Shown: in pieces, positions 46,996 through 56,163 of the stretch
How positions within the stretch are numbered: position 1 is the first letter of the stretch
Layout of the letters: the number at the start of each line of letters is the position of its first letter
DNA from: Planctomycetes bacterium syqfu
GTDB taxonomy: Bacteria > Planctomycetota > Phycisphaerae > Phycisphaerales > Phycisphaeraceae
DNA: 64,000 nucleotides
Assembly (NCBI GenBank): GCA_020974905.1
Contig: CP087563.1
Span: 2,232,001-2,296,000, forward strand
Direction of reading: 5' to 3'
Notes under the pieces: generated by a model
What the model was told of the DNA's origin: nothing
The model's input: the letters and a program-made list of their open reading frames with translations, nothing else
Databases searched by the model: none
Made by a program: the position numbers and the translations under genes

Positions 46996-47017
46996 TACTA
47001 AACGATGTTTACTAAAC
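46994..47017. promoter_or_regulatory. Candidate tandem LacI operator
   Basis: Two copies of TTACTAAAC lie 13 bases apart. The distal copy is within a perfect GTTTACTAAAC inverted repeat (47007-47017). The sites directly precede the LacI start at 46995, as expected for autoregulation. Confidence 0.45.
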
Positions 47018-47019
47018 AC

Positions 47020-47229
47020 ATTTATTTTATGACCGAATTAATCCAGGTCAATTAAAATATGCATTGATAAATGACTGTTATTTGCACAAAACAACACCGG
47101 TATTCCCAAGAAAATGGCAGTTTGACCTGCTCTGTAGAAAGGCTCAAGATCTCACTGATCTGCTTGAAGGAACTACGTTCGCGTCCTAGTGTTTGGATTA
47201 TGAGCATCTCCAGCAAGCCATTTGTTTTG
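47020..47229. other. LacI upstream region, no gene
   Basis: About 210 bases between the LacI promoter region and the IS remnant. The open frame on the minus strand shows no family motif. Confidence 0.4.
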
Positions 47230-47304
47230 TTGACCTGCCCCCTCAAACCTAGTCCAGGATTTATGCGAGAATCTCGTAATCATGGACGTCAATTGAAAGG
47301 CAGG
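47230..47304 (+). repeat. IS left-end remnant, copy 2
   Basis: 75 bases beginning TTGACCTGCCCCCTCAAACC and ending GAAAGGCAGG align to the minus strand of 40241-40315. Here no OrfA follows, so this is a solo end or an internally deleted element. Confidence 0.6.
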
Positions 47305-47319
47305 TCAGTTGGGCTACCG

Positions 47320-47364
47320 TCCACCAGCCCCGGAAACTTGGCTCGTTGTTGAGCCGAACTCCGC
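47320..47364 (-). repeat. Dispersed 45-bp repeat, copy B
   Basis: The minus strand matches 14720-14764 at about 40 of 45 bases, including CGGCTCAACAAC and GTTTCCGGGGCTGG. It sits between the IS end and the broken 3' end of the FG-GAP gene. Confidence 0.6.
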
Positions 47365-47407
47365 TGCGCTGCGTTCGACTCAACAACCGTATCACACCAC
47401 CGCAAGA

Positions 47408-48955
47408 CTAGCATAACGGTGGTACAACATCTGGGGGCAGGTCGGTTTCATCACCGTATACCAAAAAGGTTTGCCCACTGTTATATGCCGATCCTCGATT
47501 GCCATAAGCACCGATGATGATGTCATCACAACCATCACCATCAATATCGCCAGCCACGTCAAAGACGACACCACCGAAACTGGGCTCTATCCCATATTCG
47601 ATTTTTACACCTGGCAGATCACCATAGACAACATAGATATCATTCGTATAAGTTAAACCTGAACTCAACTCTCCGATCAGAATATCACTGTACCCATCAC
47701 CATTTATATCACCCGAAGCAACGGAAATCCCGACGCGGCCAAACAGTTGCTTGCCATGAAAAACGTCACCAGGCAATTGACCCGATTGAATATCAGATAG
47801 CAAATAATCACCATAGAGACCTGATTCGTTGCCATAGACAAGATACACTTCACCAGGCATGACTGTAGTACCATCGGCATCAGACGCACTGATTAAAATA
47901 TCATCAAAGCCATCACCATTGACATCGCCAGCAGAGTCGATTCGGTATCCCGCCCGATCATCTTCATCAATCCCCAAAAACGTAGCACTATCGAACAACT
48001 GCCCAACCACATCAGACATCGCAATTTGACCAAGCATGCTCTGTTGCTCCACATCCAAGGTGGCGAAGGCAAAATCCATGTTGTTTGCTGAATCCGTAAC
48101 CAGTAGATCGATAGTGTATTCACCACCCATCAATCCAAGTTGCCGCAATGTGTCCCAGAAGATATCCAGCGTCTTCCCCATGGCATCGTCATACACGCCG
48201 TCGCCATCCAAGTCCCACGCATAGGTTAGATCGTCGATACCAACATCCGTTGTCATACTGGCATCCAGGAAAAGGCTTTGCCCATGCGTGATGTGATATG
48301 CGGTCCCGGCATTTGCTTGCGGGGCAGAATTGATCAAGCCAATATCGATACTGTCCAACTGCATACCGGCAGCCAAGCTGATCAGGTTTGACATGCCCGT
48401 TAACGGGTCAATGTTGCTATCGATTTGACTGGTAGTATCAGGATTGTTGTCGATCCACAATCCACCGGACGCATTCATTAAAGTGAGTACTGCCGAATCA
48501 TCCAAGCCAATCGGTTCCGAAAGAACGGAGATGCCACCAGCAACAAGATAATCATTCAGATGTTGGTCAAAATTCAGACCAGCGGAACTTGAAGTCATAC
48601 GAACTTCAACGGGAGTTTCTTCGATATCGTATATGAGGATGTATCCCACATTGAGATCCGAATCAGTCGCATGTTATGGTGCATACTGATAACGGGAATC
48701 AAGGACGACACTCACGCGATATTGCCCTTCGGATAACTGGTCAAAACGATATTGACCAGAGCCATCCGTCATGGTCGTGTCAATGACATTGCCTAATTCA
48801 TCATGTAGCTTGATGGTGATATCTGGAATACCCGATTCGAATTCATCCATCATTCCGTTTTGATTCAGATCCAACCACACATAATTGCCGAGACTGGCAG
48901 TTCCTGCATCGGACTGCACTCCCGGGGTACCAGATAATAAAACACGTGGTTCAAG
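47408..48955 (-). pseudogene. Broken SdrD-type / FG-GAP repeat surface protein
   Basis: The minus-strand frame opens with LGNYVWLDLNQNGMMDEFES, an SdrD B-type Ca-binding repeat, and reaches RYQYAP. There it meets a TAA (48674-48676) where CAA would be expected. The same frame continues with HATDSDLN and SNLISLAAGMQLDSIDIGLI, the normal SdrD end, then a PKD-like part (YAWDLDGDGVYDD) and three or four FG-GAP/VCBS repeats (SAGDVNGDGFDDILIS, SGDINGDGYSDILIG, AGDIDGDGCDDIIIG). There is no signal peptide upstream, and the 3' end runs into IS debris, so both termini are missing. It is a fragment of a large adhesin-like protein. Confidence 0.8.
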
Positions 48956-49223
48956 CGGTTAACAATAAAATTTCGGCTTCGACTTGCTGTGCATGCCAAG
49001 TAGTATTTCGCGATACCACTTTTTAAGTAGTTAGGCCCCACGACTGAAATGGCACATAAAAAACTCCAGGAATTTTTCGTTCATACCGCTTGACCAGTGA
49101 TAAATTGTAGCACATTGCACATACATTTCCGAATAGTAGATGATGCAAATCCAGTCGGTTCAATTAGCAGATTGTGGTCCCGGCGATTTAGTGATCATCA
49201 AACATTAGCATTCACAACCTTTA
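48956..49223. other. Intergenic region without gene
   Basis: No protein-like frame is seen upstream of the SdrD fragment. The 5' part of that gene seems to have been lost here. Confidence 0.4.
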
Positions 49224-49338
49224 ATACCAATCCCATTTATAACTCGTGCGTTTGAATTCATTGAGCAACATGGACACAACGGGCGCCGGATTAACATCCG
49301 GTGCTCATTCAAGCACGAGTTATAAACAGGATTGGTAT
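49224..49338. mobile_element. MITE-like palindromic element (115 bp)
   Basis: Terminal inverted repeats of 26 bases, 24 matching (left 49224-49249 begins ATACCAATCC and ends ATAACTCGTGC; right 49313-49338), enclose 63 bases. A smaller hairpin lies inside: CCGGAT-TAAC-ATCCGG. It has no coding capacity. The size and long terminal repeats fit a miniature inverted-repeat element. Transposition is inferred from structure alone. Confidence 0.65.
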
Positions 49339-49349
49339 CAGTCGACGAT

Positions 49350-49560
49350 CAGTCCAACGAATCTTACATGACCTCCAACAACGCCTTGATCAGTACCAAG
49401 CTTGGTACAACATCGAGCGTCCGCACCAAGCAGTCAAGAGCTCAACACATGATGAAGCATGGCATTGTATCCAACCTGCTGAACCGATCCCGATCAGGAC
49501 TCCAGATTGTCCTTACCACACACCCCACATCCGTATTCAACACAGCGGCTTCACGAACGA
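49350..49560 (+). pseudogene. Fragment of IS3-type integrase-core transposase
   Basis: The frame reads LQQRLDQYQAWYNIERPHQA then VKSSTHDEAWHCIQPAEP, the C-terminal end of the rve/DDE integrase core (typical WYNxERPHQAL). The rest of the transposase is absent. The MITE-like element lies directly at its 5' edge. Confidence 0.75.
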
Positions 49561-49626
49561 CATGAATTTGCCTGTGATAAAAATAAGCGTGACACGTCAA
49601 GCTGCTTGAATGAATGTCCGTAGCAA

Positions 49627-52600
49627 CTAAGGTTGAATCAGCATCATCTGGCCAAACCTGAGGATATCCCTGAAGTCCGTTGCCTGCTGCCAGGTGACAA
49701 AACCATCAACACTGTCCAGGCCACTGAAGTTGATGCGGATCGTTTGCCCCGTTTCCGGTTTCCCGCCCAGATGTTCCCAGGGGACCGCCATTTCCAAAGT
49801 CAGTTGACTGTCGGTTTGTGTGACCGCAGTCTCCATGGGCAATTGGTAAGGCAGGAGAATTTGCAACGGTTTACCCGTCAGGTCCACACCAAAGGAAAAG
49901 TTCTCCAAGTCAATTTGCAAGTGATCGCCCTGCTCGGGTAATCCCTGGCTGCCGACGATGGTATTGTCATTGGAAAGATCGATGGTCATCGCCACGTAAA
50001 ACTGCTTGTCATCCGAAGCCAGGTAAAGGGTGCGCGGTCGGGTCAGCGGTTGGCCATCGGCTTGCTGCCAGCCACCGATGTGACGATCGGACTTTTCAAT
50101 GAACTGCCAGACCTCTTCATCAAGTTTGCCATCAATCTTGGGTGCATTGCGCGATGGGGTGATGGCGGTGACGGGGGCAACAGGCTCATCAAGGATAAGT
50201 TGCCGACCATCAAGAATGACATTGAACTGTCCGGGCGTGAGCGTCAGTGGTAACCATGTGTCATGTTCCTGGTAGGACATGTTGGCTGCCATGTTCAACA
50301 ACAGATGCGGCTTGGAGGCGGGATTGACTTTGACCATATCCCATGGGATGGCAATCTCGGCGGTCCAGTGATCGTTGCCGGTGTGTACTGCATATTCAAT
50401 GCGCGAGAAGTTGGTGACATTGGTGAGATTGCCCGGCCCAAGTTGACCGGAGAAATCCAGGCCGCATTGAAGGTAGACATCATCATTTTTCAAGTGGATT
50501 TCCAATCCGTCACCGGAGTAGGGATTGCCGGGCGGACCAGGTTTTAAAGCCATGATGTCCGAAGTGGTGGCGTGCATGGCGATGTAGAGTTTTTTCTCAT
50601 CGTAACTGACCCATGACTGTCGAGGATTGACGGGTAATTCGACTTTGTCTGAGCGGTGAATGTAGCGATACCATGGGCCGGTGTTATTGTAGCCTGTTGC
50701 CTGCATGCGTTGCCAGATCACATCATCAAGCTTGCCATCGACCAGCGGCGGAATGTTGGCAGACTGGGCAAAGATGGGCTGCTGTTGCTGGCTTTTTTCA
50801 TGGTGATCGTAGGATTGATCGATAGCATTAATCTGCCAGACGACCACGTCATCAATATCGATAAATTCAGGCTGAGCTCGATGGTTCCAAAGCGTGGTGA
50901 TACCGATGCCACCACTTGGAGCGCGCTGGTCTTTGGCATCGATGATGACCTTGCCATCGAGTCGGACTTGGGAGCGATCACCGACGGTGCGGACTTCCAG
51001 TTCATGCCAGTTCTGGTCGATTCGCGATCCGAGGTTTGACAGTCCCGTGCCGACGGTCATGTTTTCCATATCGAAGAAGGGTTGCTTGCCATTCCATGCC
51101 ACGCGCGGTCCATCAACACGCCATGTCATGTTCGGCCGGTATGCCTGGATATATGCCAACTTGTATTCACTAGGATGGTTGACGGTGGGCCGATGGTTAT
51201 GCCAATCCACACGGAAGAAGGATGTCACCATCGACGCATCAGATTGATCGGAGACAATGGCACCTAAGCGGAAACGGAACCGAAATGCGTAATCTTTCCA
51301 CTGGCTTAATGCTTGCTCAATGATTTTCTCATCATGACTTTTACCTGCAATGGGTGGCGTGAAAATTCGCGCTCGTGAATCTGTTATCCGGCCGACCTTC
51401 CTCTGCTCGCCATTTTCAAGTGTCAGTGTATGCACCTTAAGACCGGTGTCATTGACCCATTTCGAACTGATACCTGCTTCAAAATCATCCTTAAAAAGCA
51501 GGCGTTTTTCATCGACACCGCGATATGGGTCCCCCTCCGGGAGCACGCTGTTGGTGACTTTGTTTTTCGCAAGAGTTGGTTTTTCAGTCACCGGAGCCAA
51601 CTCATTAGCAATGACTTTGGGATCACGCCATGTCCAATTGACCTGCGGCTTGGATTGGGATGCATAGGCTAAGAGCACACGAACGCCATAAGGTGCAGGC
51701 AGCGTCACCGTAGCCGTCTGCTGATCCACGGCATCAATCGACTCACCAGTCCGGGCATCGATAAACTGCCAGCTTTGCGACTTACCCTCTGTGAGTTGGG
51801 GCAGCAGACGTAATGCAACCTGCACATCCTTGGGATCCCATGAGGCGAGAATAATCAAGGCTTGCTGCGCTTTGGGATTGTGCACCAACATCCATTTGAC
51901 CTGGTCATTATCGACCTGTGCAACAGGCAGGTCATCCCAATAGCGATAACTTGGAATGCCTGATTCGCCATAGCCAAAGCCGTGGAGTATGTCTTCCAGT
52001 TCACGGTACTCTCGCCCCGGATCGTGAGCTGGCGCCAATTCATGAACGCGACGCATCCCCCATTCGATGAGTCGGACATGCGATTTGGAAAGTTTCTTTA
52101 ACAGCGGATTGTATCGCCCCGCAAGATGATGCAGCGCGTAAGGCAGGTTCCCACATTTGGTCCCCAACATGGTCGTGCGAATGTAATCAGGATTGGCAGG
52201 CTCGGTTGCATTAAATTCGTAATCCAGCTGAATGGTCGCAAACGTCTGCAACGGTAAAAGCAATGTCGTGGTCATGTGAATGGACCACTCCAAAGGCAAC
52301 GTCGCTGTCTTGCGATGTTCCTGTAACAGGTTCCAGATGCGCTTCTGGTATGCGCGTTGGCTCCAGATCGACAAAGCCGGCTGAACACTGCCATCCTCGG
52401 TGACATAAGCATTGGAAGTCAGCGGATCATAGCAGACCTGCGGATAGGTATTATCACAATACAAACCCACACCACGCTTGAGCCACTGGTCAGCGTAATA
52501 CAGTCCCATATCCCGGTAACTTTGGGGAAAGCTGATTAACGCATATGGAGAAGCATTAAAACCACGACGCATGACCGCCTCGTCGGGCCACTGACGATCA

Positions 52601-54198
52601 GTAAAGGTGTCGGTCCCCCACTCGTCCTGGAAAGTGGTCCATGGTTTTTCAATGGTCGAAGCTCGCATCTCTTCAAAATAAGTTAATGCGGGAATGTCAG
52701 TCCCACGCCTGGCTTCGCGGTCTGCAAGGTAAAGGGTTCGCTTGACCCAATCGATTCTGCCATGAACCAGGGGCGGATTATTTTTTGCTGCCCAGTCTTT
52801 GTACCACTGCCTGTCGACTTTGCCAGTGCGGCGGCCTTCGTTGATCTTATCGACAACTTCCCATGAATCCTTGTACGGCGACTTGGCAGCACATTGGATA
52901 GCGCCCCATGAATTCACAGGGCCCGACATGCCAGGGGGCATGGGGTCACGTACTCTCCAACCTTCAGGCTGAGGCTTGGTCGGCGAAGCCTGCAACCCAA
53001 ATACAATCGTTCGAACACGATTGAGCTTTGAAGGCATGTTGATGAAATTCACCTGTATATGTGTGGTGTTTTCATCGCGGACGATCTGCTGGATCGGCCT
53101 GGTGCTACCTGATTTTTCGGTGATCCAATCCTTGTCATTTTCAGCAAACCAGGCAAGCCCTCGCGTTTCATTACCCAACCAGAGATAGGCATTGAAACTA
53201 TTGGCCCACGCAGCCTGGCGCCGGGCATCACTGCTGGTCCAGACCACGCCTTGGCCTTGTGGCGTCGGGCCGATGTGATGAACGCGGTTGGTGTCGGTGA
53301 CATTGTGCATGAGTCTTGCCATGCTTGATCTGATGGGAATATTCAACCACATGCGTTTGATGGTCAGATCATTTTCACCGGGCGTGAGGGTCCACTGGAC
53401 TTTGGTCATGCCATCGAATTCGACGGTGATCAGTGAATCGATTTGCATCTGCGGCGTTTGCGCTTTACCGACATAGGTTGCATGGGTGCTGGCAGAGTCC
53501 GTGCGATTTAAAGCACCCGGCTCAACGGTGACCACCTTGCCATCCGCCAATTCGTATTGCAATGTCATGGGGCTTGCAAGTAACGGGCGATTTAGCGCAG
53601 TGACCTGTTGCATCAAGCCAAGGCCGTCAAGTTCATAGCGTCGATCGACAATCTCCACCTTGCCATTTTCCGCTGCTTTGACAGGGGTAAATGGCGCAAA
53701 AACCTCATCGGTAATGCCCAGTTGATTGTTCTCCCAGGCAAAACGCTCACGGGTAAAAGGCACATCGATTTTGACGGATTGGTCGGGTGTCACCAAAGTG
53801 AACTGCGCAATATATTGCCCTTCGAGTTGTGGCAAGGTCATCAGCGATGCGCCAGAGACGCCCTGTTCCACAGTGAGTTGTGTAGTCGCCAGAACCTCTG
53901 ACGCGTCAGCAGGCATGATGCTCACTGTTGCATGATTGATCTGTTTACCCCAATCGACGATGCGACTTAAGCGAACCTTGGCCAATTGCATGTCCACTGC
54001 GACGCGTGCCTGATTCAAGCTTGGATAGTAAGCCAACAGACAGCCACGCTGCATGGCCTTGTAATCCATGGAGGTCGGCTGCTGATCAATAGCTATCGAT
54101 GATGCAGCGGACACCTGCGTACTGCCAACACCTATGAGTAACAAACAGGTCATGAAAACAGGCCAGTTTTTAAGCTGTTCTATGAACTTCAAAGACAT
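49627..54198 (-). CDS. Giant secreted DUF6067/GH123-like protein with two CBM9-like domains
   Basis: The ATG at 54198 has AAGGA eight bases upstream, giving 1523 residues. The first 30 residues are a signal peptide ending VSA. About 200-900 resembles the DUF6067/GH123-like group of predicted glycosidases: NAYLWLGNETRGLAWFAEND, GLYCDNTYPQVCYDPLTSNA and WSIHMTTTLLLPLQTFATIQ. A concanavalin-like domain follows near 920-1130 (LLFKDDFEAGISSKWVND, HELEVRTVGDRSQVRLDGKV). Two CBM9-like domains end it (PPLVDGKLDDVIWQRM and APKIDGKLDEEVWQFI). It is the last gene of the GntR/pseudopilin cassette. The substrate is unknown, and the catalytic residues are not assigned. Confidence 0.72.
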   Translation of the reverse strand: MSLKFIEQLKNWPVFMTCLLLIGVGSTQVSAASSIAIDQQPTSMDYKAMQRGCLLAYYPSLNQARVAVDMQLAKVRLSRIVDWGKQINHATVSIMPADASEVLATTQLTVEQGVSGASLMTLPQLEGQYIAQFTLVTPDQSVKIDVPFTRERFAWENNQLGITDEVFAPFTPVKAAENGKVEIVDRRYELDGLGLMQQVTALNRPLLASPMTLQYELADGKVVTVEPGALNRTDSASTHATYVGKAQTPQMQIDSLITVEFDGMTKVQWTLTPGENDLTIKRMWLNIPIRSSMARLMHNVTDTNRVHHIGPTPQGQGVVWTSSDARRQAAWANSFNAYLWLGNETRGLAWFAENDKDWITEKSGSTRPIQQIVRDENTTHIQVNFINMPSKLNRVRTIVFGLQASPTKPQPEGWRVRDPMPPGMSGPVNSWGAIQCAAKSPYKDSWEVVDKINEGRRTGKVDRQWYKDWAAKNNPPLVHGRIDWVKRTLYLADREARRGTDIPALTYFEEMRASTIEKPWTTFQDEWGTDTFTDRQWPDEAVMRRGFNASPYALISFPQSYRDMGLYYADQWLKRGVGLYCDNTYPQVCYDPLTSNAYVTEDGSVQPALSIWSQRAYQKRIWNLLQEHRKTATLPLEWSIHMTTTLLLPLQTFATIQLDYEFNATEPANPDYIRTTMLGTKCGNLPYALHHLAGRYNPLLKKLSKSHVRLIEWGMRRVHELAPAHDPGREYRELEDILHGFGYGESGIPSYRYWDDLPVAQVDNDQVKWMLVHNPKAQQALIILASWDPKDVQVALRLLPQLTEGKSQSWQFIDARTGESIDAVDQQTATVTLPAPYGVRVLLAYASQSKPQVNWTWRDPKVIANELAPVTEKPTLAKNKVTNSVLPEGDPYRGVDEKRLLFKDDFEAGISSKWVNDTGLKVHTLTLENGEQRKVGRITDSRARIFTPPIAGKSHDEKIIEQALSQWKDYAFRFRFRLGAIVSDQSDASMVTSFFRVDWHNHRPTVNHPSEYKLAYIQAYRPNMTWRVDGPRVAWNGKQPFFDMENMTVGTGLSNLGSRIDQNWHELEVRTVGDRSQVRLDGKVIIDAKDQRAPSGGIGITTLWNHRAQPEFIDIDDVVVWQINAIDQSYDHHEKSQQQQPIFAQSANIPPLVDGKLDDVIWQRMQATGYNNTGPWYRYIHRSDKVELPVNPRQSWVSYDEKKLYIAMHATTSDIMALKPGPPGNPYSGDGLEIHLKNDDVYLQCGLDFSGQLGPGNLTNVTNFSRIEYAVHTGNDHWTAEIAIPWDMVKVNPASKPHLLLNMAANMSYQEHDTWLPLTLTPGQFNVILDGRQLILDEPVAPVTAITPSRNAPKIDGKLDEEVWQFIEKSDRHIGGWQQADGQPLTRPRTLYLASDDKQFYVAMTIDLSNDNTIVGSQGLPEQGDHLQIDLENFSFGVDLTGKPLQILLPYQLPMETAVTQTDSQLTLEMAVPWEHLGGKPETGQTIRINFSGLDSVDGFVTWQQATDFRDILRFGQMMLIQP

Positions 54199-54325
54199 AA
54201 TCAATCCTTATTGAACGAATACATATCTTAAACATTTGCAAGTCAAATCCATGATGGACTTAACGCACATACCGACAGCAATAGCCTTTGTCAGACTTGA
54301 TCGTTTGCTCATCAGGGCATGGTGA

Positions 54326-55378
54326 TTACTTGTTCGACACCGCTTCAAGCAGCTCTTGGACACGTTGGTAAAGCGGCTGCAACTGCTGTGGTAAGTCCGT
54401 CAACGGCTTGTCTGCGGTAATCTCAATGACGTTGTTATTGGTAAAGCGATCCGCTCTTGCTCGATGCCATGGGATGTGATTCATTCCCACCAGGCAGTCG
54501 TTTAGGACGTGTTCGCCTTTGTCAAAATAAAACGCATGCCCACGATTCAAAATTGAAGTGCATCGCGTGTAGGTCGTATGCGACTCATTGACGTCTGCCA
54601 CGCCGCCGGCTTGTGATCCGTTGCTGGCAATGATGCTGTCATAGACATGCATCTGTGTCTTGCCATGCGCGCTGATACCTTCATCGCCGCAGTACATGGC
54701 AGTGACATTGTGCAGCTTGATGTCCTGGCAATTCCCATGAATATTAAACCCGTCATTACCTGCATGACGCGTGTTTAAATCGCGGATGGTGACATTGCTT
54801 CGGCGGATTGCCACACAACTGGACTGATAGTCGGAGTTGAGAATGATCGTTGCATCACTGAGGTTCACCCCCTCAGGCAGAATCACGCGCATACGATCAC
54901 CGGGCAGATACTGCAATTGCCCAGGCTTGGGCGCTTTACCAAACCGTGGGTCAAACGCTGAAATGGGTTGGTTGTTGATGTAAACATTGGCGTTTTGCCA
55001 GGGAGCTTTACCAACACGTCGTACGACCGGTTTGGCATAGATGTAACCATCCCCATCAGGCTCCCAGGGCCCCGCGGTGATGTCGGTGCCCAGGTTGATG
55101 GTCGCGTCATGGCCCAATATCTCAATAGGCGCGTCATCTCTATGACCATGCAATTCCAGAGGCTCAGTAAAAATTGCCTTTGGCGCCAAGTGCATCGTCC
55201 CACCCAAGACCCTGAGCATTTCAAAAGCTTTGCCCAGTGTCTTGACCGGCGTTGCCTCTTTGCCATCCTGCGAATCCAACCCCTTAACTGGATCGACATA
55301 CACCAGGACCTGTGCTTGAACAGTGAGTGTACAAAGACAAATAACACTTAAAACAAAGAGTGATTTGAAATAACTCAA
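54326..55378 (-). CDS. Secreted right-handed beta-helix protein, TTG start
   Basis: I choose TTG at 55378. It overlaps the pseudopilin stop as TTGA, has GGGGGA seven bases upstream, and leads straight into a signal peptide (MSYFKSLFVLSVICLC). Residues 25-80 are the usual DUF1565-like lead-in (LVYVDPVKGLDSQDGKEATP). From 170 to 300 there are PbH1 coils: SNVTIRDLNTRHAGNDGFNI, QDIKLHNVTAMYCGDEGISA. The family includes polysaccharide lyases and their inactive relatives. It is translationally coupled with the pseudopilin, an unusual direct link between the two families. Confidence 0.8.
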   Translation of the reverse strand: MSYFKSLFVLSVICLCTLTVQAQVLVYVDPVKGLDSQDGKEATPVKTLGKAFEMLRVLGGTMHLAPKAIFTEPLELHGHRDDAPIEILGHDATINLGTDITAGPWEPDGDGYIYAKPVVRRVGKAPWQNANVYINNQPISAFDPRFGKAPKPGQLQYLPGDRMRVILPEGVNLSDATIILNSDYQSSCVAIRRSNVTIRDLNTRHAGNDGFNIHGNCQDIKLHNVTAMYCGDEGISAHGKTQMHVYDSIIASNGSQAGGVADVNESHTTYTRCTSILNRGHAFYFDKGEHVLNDCLVGMNHIPWHRARADRFTNNNVIEITADKPLTDLPQQLQPLYQRVQELLEAVSNK

Positions 55379-56112
55379 TAGCCAGTCCCCCAATCCACTT
55401 CGCCTTGAACCCGTTGGCTGGCGGGTGAACTTACACCATGCCCATCCATGTAAAGCACATTGACACTAGTCCATTTCATGTGAATGGATCGCTTGGCCAA
55501 TTCGGTGCTGGCGTGATTCGGATCAATGTCATCTTCACCCGATATATTGGAATGTGTCGTGTGATTGGCCATCCCGTCCATCGCGCCGATGGCATTGGAC
55601 AAGCCGATCTTCAAAGCGATTTCATCAGAGCGAATTGGAACATTACTCCGCCATGCATCGGTGGGTACCAACGACCGGAAGAACGTATTAAAACCATACG
55701 TCGTCGCGTATCCGTTAGAACGAAAATCTTCATCAGCCGTACGAATACTCGGACATGTCAGAACACCACTGTAAACCTGCGTGGCTTCCCCCCATTTTTT
55801 TGTATCTGGTAGATAGTCATCTGCAACCAACTGTTCAGCCAAGCGTCGCTTGGAACCATATTGATTGGGAGCCGTGCTGTTGTACAAAAACGGCAGGTAA
55901 GTCCGATCGGTCTCAAAGGCATTGAGACTGATGCTGATCTGACGGATGTTGCTTAAACACATGGATTGGCGTGACGCCTGTCTTGCCATCTGCAATGCAG
56001 GGAGTAAGACCGCTATGAGCAATGAAATAATCGAGATAACCACCAGGACTTCAATAAGCGTAAACCCCGTTGAGACTGATTTCGTATTTAACCTGGGATG
56101 TGTTGATTTCAT
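55375..56112 (-). CDS. Type II pseudopilin-like protein
   Basis: A leader of 15 residues is followed by TGFTLIEVLVVISIISLL, with the canonical Gly before the cut, then ARQASRQSMCLSNIRQISIS. The C-terminus has NVLYMDGHGVSSP, a DGH motif. Its stop overlaps the start of the beta-helix gene by TTGA, so the two are produced together. Confidence 0.9.
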   Translation of the reverse strand: MKSTHPRLNTKSVSTGFTLIEVLVVISIISLLIAVLLPALQMARQASRQSMCLSNIRQISISLNAFETDRTYLPFLYNSTAPNQYGSKRRLAEQLVADDYLPDTKKWGEATQVYSGVLTCPSIRTADEDFRSNGYATTYGFNTFFRSLVPTDAWRSNVPIRSDEIALKIGLSNAIGAMDGMANHTTHSNISGEDDIDPNHASTELAKRSIHMKWTSVNVLYMDGHGVSSPASQRVQGEVDWGTGY

Positions 56113-56163
56113 GGAACTCTCTTTCTTGCAAGACGCATGTTTCCACTCGCAACCAACCTGCCA

